Positions 55,001 through 64,000 of a stretch of 64,000 nucleotides of DNA are shown piece by piece; position 1 is the first letter of the stretch; every line of letters starts with the position of its first letter. The translations under genes were made by a program, and so were the position numbers. The notes under the pieces were generated by a model. It had not been told where the DNA came from. It saw only the letters and a program-made list of their open reading frames with translations, and did no database searches. This stretch comes from Aplectana chamaeleonis (taxonomy: Eukaryota; Nematoda; Chromadorea; Rhabditida; Cosmocercidae). The stretch spans positions 1,240,001 to 1,304,000 of the forward strand of contig JAPDOI010000150.1 of assembly GCA_029168955.1 (NCBI GenBank), read 5' to 3'.

Positions 55001-55970
55001 TCAAATTCATGTTCAGCACTCCATCATATCCCTACAGAGAAGTTTTGAGCCAATCTGGGACATTTACCATACTACCGTATACCCACCGTAACGTACCGTA
55101 ATCTATTGAAAATCGATAAACGGACTAGGAATAACCATCACAGAAAAGTTCCTAAGTAAATCTGTCATCGCATTTTGGAAATCATCGAAAGTCGCATTTT
55201 GCCCCGAAAATTCTCCCCGGTGAGAGTCTTTGTGCCAGAATTCTCGTAGTTCCCTGAGAATCGACAATTGGTTTTTCTAAACATCCTGAAACTTGCTTGA
55301 AGGGTGCCTCAGCACCAAACTGAGAAAATCGCTTACAAGGGAAGTGTTTAGAGTGGTAAACGCATCTGTGAAATTGACCAGTATCGTTAGTATCTCTTCT
55401 GGCTCAATAGTAAAAATGTGCAGTATCCCGCCCCGAACTGCAGGTTCGAGCAAGTTATGAGCACTTTTGAAGCCTCGCGAAAAGGCAAGGGTACCACCCA
55501 CCCATCAGGCATTTTTTTGCGAGTTTTAAAAAATTTTCTCGGAATTAGCTTAAAACTTGTATGTAGGGGTAATCTAGGGTGGTGAACACGAATATGGAGT
55601 CCATTTGTCGAAGTATCGAGGTTTACTGTAAGTTAAGGTAGGTAACATGTCATTTAGAGGGCAAAACCTACCTTAGTATTATGGAAATCGACAAAAGAAC
55701 GTTAAATTCGTATTCTCCACCCCGAATAACCCCCGTATACAACTTTTGAGTAAAATCGGAGTTTTTGACCAAACTACCGTATGCCCACCGTAATCTACCG
55801 TAAGCTGTCGAAAATCGATAAACTGACATCAGATTTGTGTTCAGCACTCCAAATAACCCCCGGAGAAATAATTTGAGCGTATTCTATAGTAGCACTCCGC
55901 AAATCGTCAAAGTCGCAATTTGCCATCAAATTCTCCCCCAATGGGAATCTGTGAACGAATACAGTCGAAA
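55001..55970. repeat. Dispersed repeat with inverted CGGTAACCTACCG phrases
   Basis: Recurring phrases: CAGCACTCCAAATAACCCCC, CCACCGTAATCTACCGTAAG, TCCATTTGTCGAAGTATCG and AAATTCTCCCCCAATGGGAA. They occur in both orientations and match 20690-21380 and 35030-35240. Several degraded copies lie side by side. Confidence 0.65.
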
Positions 55971-56002
55971 ACTTCGGAAAATCGATAAATGCACCTAATA
56001 TT

Positions 56003-56010
56003 TATTTTGT

Positions 56011-56041
<31 letters not shown>

Positions 56042-56047
56042 CTTATT
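56003..56047. repeat. TTTA microsatellite
   Basis: About ten near-perfect TTTA units. Confidence 0.95.
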
Positions 56048-57640
56048 TGTATACGTTGTAGAAGACAATCATGTGAAAGGATTGGATATAATATTCGTGA
56101 ACAGCACCCCAAATAATCGCCCGGAGCGATTTTTAAGTCAAATCTGGAATATTTTTCGAAAACGCTTCGAGAGCCTTCTAATTGGTATAAATAAACGCCC
56201 AACCGAAAATCTGTACAAGTCTAAAACGCTGTCAGTCCGGACAAAGTATGGAAAATGCGTCTACACCCAAATTTTGCTCAGAGGGGAGTTTTGGGCGCTA
56301 AACACATTTATGGGGTCCGTTTCCGAATTTTCGAAAGATTAATGCCCTTTTTGGAGGGTACAAAAAGCACAAAAAACGACCTTTTTAGGCTTGTAGCTTC
56401 TTGGAACCTACTGCTCGGGGCTGGATACTGCACAGTTTTACCATTGAGCCACTAGAGATACTAACGATACTAGTCGTTTTGGCAGATGCGTTTACCACTC
56501 TAAACACTTGCCTTGTTAGCTCGTAGCATCAAATAGAGTGGGTTTAGTTGGGAACGGCGTTTTCGACCAGTTGTCACTCTCTAAAGAGAAGGCACGGTTG
56601 GGACGCGAAAATATAGACTTTGAAACTTAAATTGTAAGTAGAGCCACATCTCACTCTGGTCACAAACCATAGTCAATTATACTGACTACTTGGAAACCTT
56701 TCTCAGTCGCTGGTGATTTTTGCTCCTTTATACCTTCCTCGCTGGAGCACTTTCAGAACTCGCCTTATTAACTAATCTGTCGCGTCGTGGCTTGTTTTCT
56801 CGTCTGCATTGGCTTAGAAATGAACATGTGATTCAAGAACGACGCCCACCCCCCCCCACAGATATCCTATCTTTAGCCATGGTGAGGGCATGGAAATAAT
56901 TGGCATTAATTCAACCAGGAGCTTTTAGCAGATACTGGCAAGCGAGATGAGAGTGGAAAAAACACTTCTGCCCGCTGTGTGAAGACGGGTTGCGGTTACT
57001 TGATTGCGACTGGAACGCGGCGGAATTAAATGTGCGAGATATCGGGGTGAGCCGGCTGTCAGATGAATGCTACTCTAGCCGTGCTTTGTTTACGCAAGTT
57101 TTCATTAGTCAGCGTTCTAATTGTTTTTAAAGGGTGGGTTTAACGTGTTTTTCATTCAGTGCGTGGGAATTCTGATAGTATTCTGAGAGTCACTGTCATG
57201 TCTTATATTCTACGGACAATTTGTGAGGTGCTTTTGGCTGTTTTGATTTTATTTATTGTGCACAGACATCATTTCGAGAAATCATTCTATAGTGACTTGC
57301 TGGGCCTTATTTATAACCTGGCGGAAGGCTTTCCATAACCGCTTGTACAGAGTTGTAAGCGTTTGACAGTAAAAAGACAATGAGTGCTCAAAACTTCTAA
57401 AACGCCTCAGGGGACTTGAAGGAAGGGTATTTTTATAACTTAGCAATGGATAAAGGGGTATACAAAGGGCATTTTTAGAATGCTTAGGCCCACGCATGGC
57501 CGCGAGCAGGACCAAACCGAGTTCAGGGCGATAAATTTGCCATCCAAATTCCATTTAGTGCGGATGGGGTGAGCAGCACCATCAAGCAGTGCTTGCGAGG
57601 AGCACGATTGGAAAATTCAGTGGCTTGGCAGGAGATCCCT
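56048..57640. other. Unassigned DNA
   Basis: About 1.6 kb without a firm gene. Frames at 56255-56455 and 57282-57554 have no motif. A run of nine C lies near 56850. Phrases such as GAACAGCACCCCAAATAAT near 56098 continue the preceding repeat family. Confidence 0.4.
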
Positions 57641-58104
57641 CCTAAAGGCACAGTTCAAGCTCAGGGGCGAAATTTGAGATTTCCCAATAATTGTATAGTA
57701 GACCCACCCCATATAACACCTTCCAAGTGGGAGCTCTCGCAGCTGTAGGAGGAAGCCACCCTTTGGCGCCCACATCAGGAAGCCACTTTGGCAAGCGTCT
57801 TTTAGATCTTTTGAACTCAACAGCGGTATGATAGGCGGTAATTTTAAATCAACAGCCCCGTTTTTCTCCTCATTCTCAGCCTCTATCTTCATTCAGGTGG
57901 GCTCGCATACATCGGTTGCAAATGACGGAAGTTACAAGCCTCGGGAAACTCGTCTGCTATGTTTCCGCAGCTTAATTCTTGATGGACCATAACTCCGTTC
58001 CTAGGGGGTCTTGTACGACTCTAGAGAATTATTGGGATCGGCGAAGTACCGTCTTCAAGATAGGCGGAAAAACAGAAAAACGAATCTGAGTTTGAACTGT
58101 TACT
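57641..58104. mobile_element. Type C MITE (GGCACAGTTC variant)
   Basis: CTAA-AGGCACAGTTCAAGCTCAG at the left, inverted TGAGTTTGAACTGTTACTC at the right. The interior shares TCGGTTGCAAATGACGGAAG with 11877-12361 in the same orientation. Confidence 0.8.
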
Positions 58105-58350
58105 CTGATAATTTGAAACGTCGATTGGTCAGGAATTGTCTATACTATCGCTCTTGCGTCACCCCTGATCGTAGTACCTGGCAGAGAAGGAGACCGTGCT
58201 GATTAGGGTGTCATCTATTTCACGACATACCAGAGCTGCTGTAATGATTATATTGGGGAAACAGCTGAACCACTTCATTAAAGAGCACAAAGATGGTAAA
58301 AAAGGTCGCGTAGCTACAGTGCACGGAGGTGCCCTAGAATTATTCGCCAC
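58105..58350 (+). pseudogene. Penelope-like element fragment (GIY-YIG endonuclease end)
   Basis: A plus-strand frame includes DYIGETAEPLH (58246-58278) and, after a frameshift, IKEHKDGKKGRVATVHGGAL (58278 on). In the GIY-YIG endonuclease domain at the C-terminus of Penelope-like reverse transcriptases, a C-x-x-C-x-x-x-Y-I-G-E-T motif is followed by R-I-K-E-H, and the preceding TTYQSCCNDYIG fits that pattern. Stop codons and frameshifts make it a relic. It is cut on the right by the inverted-repeat element at 58351. The RT domain is not present in the window. Confidence 0.5.
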
Positions 58351-59189
58351 TTAAGCCCCTTTCATAGCTTGCCGGCCGATGTCGAACGACTCGTTATCAA
58401 ATTTGATATGTTAAGATAGATAAGATGGGTACGGTCTCAGATATTCGTGGGGAAGTTCCCGAGGACGACAGCAGAACTTCGCTCGAAACAACTGGAAACT
58501 TCCCCCGAATTGGGGGAGGCGAAGGGGACGTCTCGACAGCAGAGTAATGGGGGAAGTTCCCACAGCAGGAGTTCTCTTGTTCTCCCGACTGCAGGTCTTC
58601 CCGCGGCCTTCCGACTGCTAATCTTCCCATTTTTCAATGATTGATCAAAAATCAGCTTGCTAGAACTCGCTGTTTTCGACAGTCTCCTATTCCTGAAAAA
58701 CTGCGACCGGTTCAAAAATATTCACCTGTGATTAAAGGTTATAGATTAGCTTATTAGCTCCTCTCAAAACCAGGCAGAGATGCCTTACGTAGTTCTTGAG
58801 TGGCAGATCTACCCCTCAACTTGCGAAGTGCGAGACCACCTCGCGACTAGCCCGTCTGCATCACCGTATACGCTGCGGCTTTGTTTTCGCGTTCATCATG
58901 TTTGGGGGGAGGCCATGGGAACAACCGTGAAGCGAATTATCCTTGTTCTCCCCCCGAGTTGACTGTTTCAAACGCCTTATCGTTGTGCATAATTCGAAGG
59001 GAGAAGAGCGAAACGTCCCCCTCCGGGGGGACGTCTCGATCCTCTCCCCCCGACCGAGTGATAACGACCAAAACAGGTCTATTGTCCTCGGGAACTTCCC
59101 CCCAAATGTGTGAGGTAGGGTAGATAGGTATTACACATTCGATAACGAGTCGACTGATGTCGGTCGGGCAAGTGTGAAAGAGGCTTTAG
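58351..59189. mobile_element. Non-coding element with TTAAGCCCCTTTCA ends, about 840 bp
   Basis: TTAAGCCCCTTTCATAGCTT (left) and the inverse of GTGTGAAAGAGGCTTTAGA (right) pair. Pairing continues with CGACTCGTTATC versus GATAACGAGTCG and GGGAAGTTCCCGAGGAC versus GTCCTCGGGAACTTCCC. The interior is rich in GGGGAAGTTCC and GGGGGACGTCTCGA phrases. It may be a MITE with long subterminal repeats. No transposase. Confidence 0.85.
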
Positions 59190-59362
59190 AGGAAAATTTT
59201 GAGGTGCGAGCGAAGACATGTGCTGGTGCGGGAGACCATGACAAGTGCGCGGAAACCTATTAGAGCGTTCTAGATCAATTCGAGGTTCCCCAAGCCCAAC
59301 CGAAAAGAGGGGGGGGGGGTATAATTATCACACGGTAACTCCAACCTTACGTCAGATTTAGA
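59190..59362. other. Short unassigned gap
   Basis: Contains a run of 10-11 G near 59309. Nothing else seen. Confidence 0.5.
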
Positions 59363-60152
59363 ATACCAGCGCTAAGTTTTGTAAAAACGGAGAGCATCTG
59401 GCAAACTTGGCAAAAAAGCGTCTGATGCATGCAACTTTTTTGAATGAAGACTTTGTTGAAATCTGAAAACGCTATCATATTCACAGATAAAAATGCTACC
59501 TAATTATGTGACCTGTGAGCCGAAGTTCCCTAGAATCGCTTTGTTTCTGAAGGATATAGTTTTTGCAATCGGTTTTCAAAAACGTCGCGCGCGGCGAAGT
59601 GAGGCGAAACTTTGAGCAGTAATTGTGCAAGTAATGGAAGAGCAATCTGTATGATTTCTTCATAAATCAGGTGCAGGTCGGAGAATCTCAAAGCTTTGTT
59701 TAGGTTGAATTCTTGAAATCCTTCATTTATGACTTCGGGAATTTCGCAACAGAGCTCCGACTTTTCAGGTAGTTCTCAAGCGTGTTTAATTAAGGGTTTC
59801 GAAAATTCAACCTGAACGAACCTTGAGATTCCCTCACCTACGCCTAATTTTTGAAGGAAACTAACCGATTGCTCTTCCATTACTTGTACAAATACTGCTC
59901 AAAGTTCCGCCGCACTTCGCCGCGCGCGACGTTCTTGAAAAACGATTGCAAAATCAATTTCCTAAAAAAAACGAAGCGCTTTCAGGGAACTTCGGCACAC
60001 AAGCCTCATATTTAGGTAGCAATTTGATCTTTGAATATGATAGTATTTTCAGAATTCGAAAAAGTCTTCAATCAATAAATTTACATGCATCGGACGCTTT
60101 TTTGCCAAGTTTGCCAGATGCTCCCCGTTTTAACAAAGCTTAGCGCTGGTAT
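59363..60152. mobile_element. Large foldback element, copy 2 (about 790 bp)
   Basis: Ends TACCAGCGCTAAGTTTTGTA and the inverse CAAAGCTTAGCGCTGGTATT. Landmarks AGCATCTGGCAAACTTGGCA, GTCGCGCGCGGCGAAG and AGGTAGTTCTCAAGCGTGTT match 18106-18866. The two copies differ at many positions, so they are not recent duplicates. Confidence 0.9.
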
Positions 60153-60831
60153 TGTACCTTCTGGCTTGGGCTTGAAACTTTGCTTCATCGGTGCCCCGTC
60201 GTATTCTACTGATCCGCCATCCCTGAGGTTTTGATTAGGTATGATACTTGGCCTTTTCCCTCTTGTTTATTAGCTTGGAAAAAGGTATTTGAGTTACTGT
60301 AGACGGTTTACCGCAACGGCGTTTTACCGTTTTTTGAAATGAATTTAGTCTTCATGCTCTGATTAAGGTAGTACCGCCGATACGTCCGATTAGTGCCTCA
60401 TACCACCTCGTGCAAGCTTCATTCAACGTTCTCGATGTTTAGAAAGATTTATCGAGCTTAAGAAATCCTGAGAAGTCTTGATTTGCATACAAAATTTTCA
60501 TCATTTAGAAAACTTTGAGCCAAGTTTAGCGAAACTAAACGAACTATGGCAAATGGACCTCAGACTCGTGATCAGCAGCCTAAAAAGCTCCCGTAGTCAA
60601 GTCAGAGCTGACACTTCTTTTCTGGAGCATGCTTTTTTATTGGTATGTATTCCGCTGAAGACCGCGTTTTTGACAGGTTGTGATTCCCTAGTAAGTATAT
60701 ATGACACAAGCATAATAATATCAGAAACACCTCAGTACCTCCAAATTTTGTACTCACACAACATGTTAGGTTGACCCTACTTATTACTATTGACTTCTGG
60801 ACTTCTCAAGCTTGTAATTTACCAAGGCCTT
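60153..60831. other. Unassigned DNA
   Basis: No gene recognised. A plus-strand frame at 60478-60774 (98 codons) has plausible composition but no motif. Confidence 0.4.
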
Positions 60832-61411
60832 TTAAAGGCAGTGGTCACGATAAAAAACGCTATCGAAAAAAAACTACAAAAATCAGCTTAGATCGAAAAC
60901 AGCTGAAAAACTATGAAAGTAGCGCCGTGAAAAACGGGCTAGAATTAGAGTTTCTTAGGCCCAAAGAAGCCAGTTCGTGCACACGTGCACAGCGCCGATC
61001 AAAAAGATCGCAGTCTCATGCCGAGTTGTCCAGAATCATCGACATTCAGAGAAAGAAATAAATGCAAATTAACCTGATAAAGACAGTTGAACAATGAAAG
61101 CAAGCACTTCAGTTAGTGTTTTTGACAAGGAGAGTGCGTAAATATTCGAGCAGGTCAGTCCGAAGGTTAATGTTCATTGATTGAAATGCGAATGCAAGCC
61201 AGCTGGTGTTCTTGATATTAGAGGTCATAGATGCCGATGACGTGGAGTGGGCTCGTCCTCCATCAAAAGACAAGAACGTTCAGGCTTGAAATTGGGCCCG
61301 AAACAGCGGTTTTTTCCGCAATTTTTTTGTAGGTCCTACTACGCTTAACGCAGACAAGGGTTTAGAGAGGAAAAGAAGACAAGCATATTCTATCGCGATA
61401 ACTGCCTTTAA
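60832..61411. mobile_element. TTAA-flanked MITE, GGCAGTG family (GGTCACGAT variant)
   Basis: TTAA-AGGCAGTGGTCACGATAA at the left, CTATCGCGATAACTGCCT-TTAA at the right. Its right-hand TTAA is shared with the next MITE. Confidence 0.85.
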
Positions 61412-61814
61412 AGGCACAGGACACCCAAGAAATTAATTTTCAGATTCAATGCTTATCTTGGAGACAGTCACACGCTGATCACAGGGGTATCTCTGAAATC
61501 GTGCAAGACCCCCTTTGAACAGAGTTATGGCTCTTCAAAGAAAGGGTAGACTTTGAGGGTGAAAAATTGGTGGACGAGTTGTGTCAGGCCTGTATTTTTA
61601 TTCATTCTCAGTCGCTGCACGAGAAGGGTTGGGCCTGTGGTGGTGAGCGATGGGAGTGGGACCCCGTGGTGGTCGCTTATATCTAGCTTATCTGGAGGAA
61701 TTGAGGTATCGCATTTGGTACGTTATATATATACTTCTGTTATACAGGAGGGGTCTTCTACACAATTTCATGAAAATCTCGAAATTCATATCCGAGGGCA
61801 TACTGTACCTTTAA
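61408..61814. mobile_element. Type D MITE (GGCACAGGACACCC)
   Basis: TTAA-AGGCACAGGACACCCAAG at the left and CATACTGTACCT-TTAA at the right. Its left TTAA is the right TTAA of the preceding MITE, and its right TTAA is the left flank of the following one. The interior includes GGTGGACGAGTTGTGTCAGG and GGTGGTCGCTTATATCTAGC, shared with 62851-63340. Confidence 0.8.
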
Positions 61815-62757
61815 GGCAACATTACGATGATCATCCTCGGCAGCTTCCCACAGTGAAATGATAGGCGAGAAGGATCCTAGGCCCCATTGCTGAAAGAACG
61901 GTAGAATACGAGCAAGAAGTGGCTAAATAACCGCTGCAAACAAGCTTTTTGGAGTCCCAGAACCGCCCGTGTCCCATTTCCGCCCCCTCGGTGTGAACAA
62001 AAGAACACTCAAATTACAGGATAGATCAAGTCAGGGGAGTGCTGATAAGTGAGCTTGTCGCGTGACGGCACTGATAGGCATCTTCCTTCATAGCGTTGAG
62101 TTCTTCCACGCTCAAAAATCAACGTGAGGAAGGAAGGGCATATTCTTCCTGAAAAACGCGGCTTTCGCGTCCTTTTTAAACATGCCTTGCTACATATATA
62201 CATAGGGCACCAGACCTTCGTTAAAGGCAGTGTTGACGATAAAAAATGTGTTGCAGTTTCCACTAGCAATGGGTAATGGAGAGGCACACTGTAACGTTGA
62301 CGTCAAAAAAATGCATGAAAACGAGCCTGGAAAAGCTAAAAAAGAGGCCGAAGTTGCCACTTCGAGCGCAAGGCAAACCCCAAAAGCGCAACACACGATC
62401 ACCGACGTGAACAAATCAAAATTCGAAATGGTGTTGGCAATGGTTTCCAATCATTAGCCCCGTTCTTCCCTTCATTCTCACCTTCTCTCTTTACTAAGGT
62501 CAGCTGGCGTACATCGGCTGCGAAAGACGGAAGTTACAAGCTTCGGACCACTCGTCAACCAGGTTTCTTTAGCTCAATTTTCGAGGGACCATAACTCCGT
62601 TCCCAGAAGGTCTTGTACGCTTTCAGAGACATCATTGGAATCAGCACGGAGCCGTTTTCAAGATAGACGGGGAAACAGAAAAACGATTTACATCGTGAAC
62701 ACTGCCTGTAAACCGTAGAGATGTTGGAGGTGAAATCTATCGTGAACCCTGCCTCCA
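61811..62757. mobile_element. Type E MITE split by a nested insertion
   Basis: TTAA-GGCAACATTACGATGATCAT begins a copy of the 27050 element. The interior (AATGATAGGCGAGAAGGATC, GGGCACCAGACCTTCG) is interrupted at 62221. It resumes at 62712 (ACCGTAGAGATGTTGGAGG) and ends ATCGTGAACCCTGCCT-CCAA. Confidence 0.88.
62221..62711. mobile_element. Type B MITE nested in type E
   Basis: TTAA-AGGCAGTGTTGACGATAA and ATCGTGAACACTGCCT-GTAA. The inner copy is type B (GGACCATAACTCCGTTCC, GGTCAGCTGGCGTACATCGG) and the uninterrupted type E copy at 27050 shows the original sequence GACCTTCCGTAAACCG at the target. So the insertion site is in a TAA-containing context. Confidence 0.9.
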
Positions 62758-62850
62758 AGGAAATTTTCTGGAAAACCAACGAGCTGACCAAATACATAGT
62801 ATGTTCAGCATGTCAAATGGCCTCTATAAGCAATTTTTGAGCGAAACCTA

Positions 62851-63340
62851 TTAAAGGCACAGGACACCCACAAAATTATTTTTTAGGTTCTATTCTTATC
62901 TTGGAGAGGGTCACACTTTGATCACAATGGTATTTTTGAAGTCGCCCGAGACTCTACGAACCTAGATTTGGCTCCTTGAAAATGCCTGTATTTTGAGGGC
63001 GAAAATTCGGTGGACGTGTTGTCCCAGGCCTGTATTTCTCTTGATTCGCAGTCGCGGCACCAGAGCAGAACAGGATGGAGAGATAGATCGGAAAGAGAGT
63101 GAAGAACGACGACTCGGTTGAAAATCATCCATCCATCTAGCCGCTATGGAAATCGAAAATCAGGAAGGGGGCCGGGCCTGTGGTGGTGGCTGGAGGGGGT
63201 CGGGCCCGTGATGGTCGCTTATATCTAGCTTATTTGAAGGAATTGAGATCTCGCATATGGTACGTGTTATACAGGAAGGGTTTTCTACACAATTTCATGA
63301 AAATCTCAAATTTCATATCTGGGGGGTGTACTGTCTTTGA
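62851..63340. mobile_element. Type D MITE, second copy
   Basis: TTAA-AGGCACAGGACACCCACA at the left and GTGTACTGTCT-TTGA at the right. Its interior has GGTGGACGTGTTGTCCCAGG and a duplicated GGGCCGGGCCTGTGGTGG near 63170-63208. Confidence 0.8.
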
Positions 63341-63760
63341 AGACAAAAAACTGGGCGTATAGCTCGGATTAGAAAATACGAAATTTGTCGGGCTGAAACA
63401 TATTTCTCAGACGTCGTCAGCGAGATCTTATTTGGAGGGAACGTGCCAGAACTGATAAGCAAACATTAATCACCTTCTTAATCCGGATGAACGTCATGCG
63501 AGATTACCTAGTCAGTTGGGGTGCTTCAACGAAATGAATGCGAAAGAGAAAACAATTTCACCCCCAACCCACGTGTATAGGATGCCTTACCGGAAAAAGC
63601 TTTCACACAAGTCGGAGAATTCTCAATGGGGGGCTGTATTTAGTGCTAAAATCGGCACTTCGCGGATCTTTTCACTTACGCCTGCTTCGCAAAACACCCA
63701 CCTTTTCAAATGAATTTGTAGTGAGGGGCTCGCGATCAGGGGTGTGCGGCAAAGGAATTT
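63341..63760. other. Unassigned DNA
   Basis: A plus-strand frame of 146 codons (63538-63978) crosses the CGGCAAA array and is not credible as a gene. Nothing else was seen. Confidence 0.4.
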
Positions 63761-63762
63761 CA

Positions 63763-63846
63763 AATTTCGGCAAACGGCAACGGCAACGGCAAACCCCAAA
63801 AATGACCGGCAAACGGCAAACGGCAAAACGGCAAACGGCAAAATCT
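63763..63846. repeat. CGGCAAA-type minisatellite
   Basis: About ten CGGCAAA or CGGCAA units in tandem (CGGCAAACGGCAACGGCAAC). They give open frames and the KRQTAKRQTAK-like peptide. Simple repeat. Confidence 0.95.
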
Positions 63847-64000
63847 GTTTTGTGCTATAATATACCGACATTTGCGTCCAAGGAGGGTTGCCAACTTCAG
63901 ATGGAGTTTCGGGATGTAATTTTAATATGTTCTAGGGGGAGGACAGTGTTCCAGTATCCCATGCTCAGAATCTGCTAAATGCCTCAAGCAGTCCTTAAAA
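63847..64000. other. Unassigned window end
   Basis: Nothing recognised before the window ends. Confidence 0.5.

Noticed and set aside
63538..63978. Plus-strand frame of 146 codons
   Set aside because: It crosses the CGGCAAA minisatellite, which keeps frames open by chance.
1..64000. CRISPR arrays, operons, bacterial-type promoters
   Set aside because: No regularly spaced direct repeats with unique spacers were seen, and the content is eukaryotic.

Overview
The window looks like a repeat-rich intergenic or intronic stretch of a nematode genome. The evidence is mobile DNA: mariner transposons with TA target duplications, many small TTAA-flanked inverted-repeat elements (MITEs), tRNA-derived SINE-like repeats, a degraded Penelope-like fragment, and three copies of a sequence nearly identical to the nematode spliced leader SL1. 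The mixture reminds me of strongylid (clade V) genomes such as hookworms, but that placement is a guess. Coding capacity is very low. The only long intact reading frame is a mariner transposase at 31556-32569. One short candidate host exon (C2-domain-like, 4017-4122) is the best sign of a host gene, and no other convincing gene was found.

Layout. 1-7.2 kb: a 420-bp tandem duplication, the candidate exon, a nested set of inverted-repeat elements (4.2-5.1 kb), and a mariner-derived foldback with inverted copies of a transposase C-terminus, itself carrying a MITE. 7.5-9.7 kb: a SL1-like RNA unit and GC-rich minisatellite-like DNA. 9.7-18.9 kb: MITEs and foldbacks. 19.2-20.5 kb: a decayed mariner. 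22-31 kb: MITEs, a perfect-looking GC-rich palindrome, a roughly 1-kb element with inverted ends, and a SINE. 31.4-32.6 kb: the intact mariner, with a four-unit heat-shock-element consensus and a TATA box in front of its reading frame. 33-42 kb: more nested MITEs and sparse unassigned DNA. 43.5-51.1 kb: a Helitron-like start, a second SL1-like copy, a satellite of about 31 units, AT palindromic repeats, a third SL1-like copy with 24-nt repeats, and an 0.7-kb compound palindrome. 51.7-64 kb: further MITEs, a tRNA-like sequence, a Penelope-like fragment, a second large foldback, and a head-to-tail chain of MITEs joined at shared TTAA sites.

The parts do not form a pathway; the common thread is mobile DNA. 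One transposase is probably functional and could mobilise only elements with matching ends, and none of the MITEs here has its ends. The most abundant group has termini resembling AAAGGCAGTGTTCACGAT or AAAGGCACAGTCCAA and TTAA flanks, which suggests a piggyBac-like transposase encoded elsewhere. The most interesting observations are the heat-shock-promoter-like front end of the intact mariner and the dispersed SL1-like RNA units. All coordinates of repeats were read by eye and may be off by several bases.
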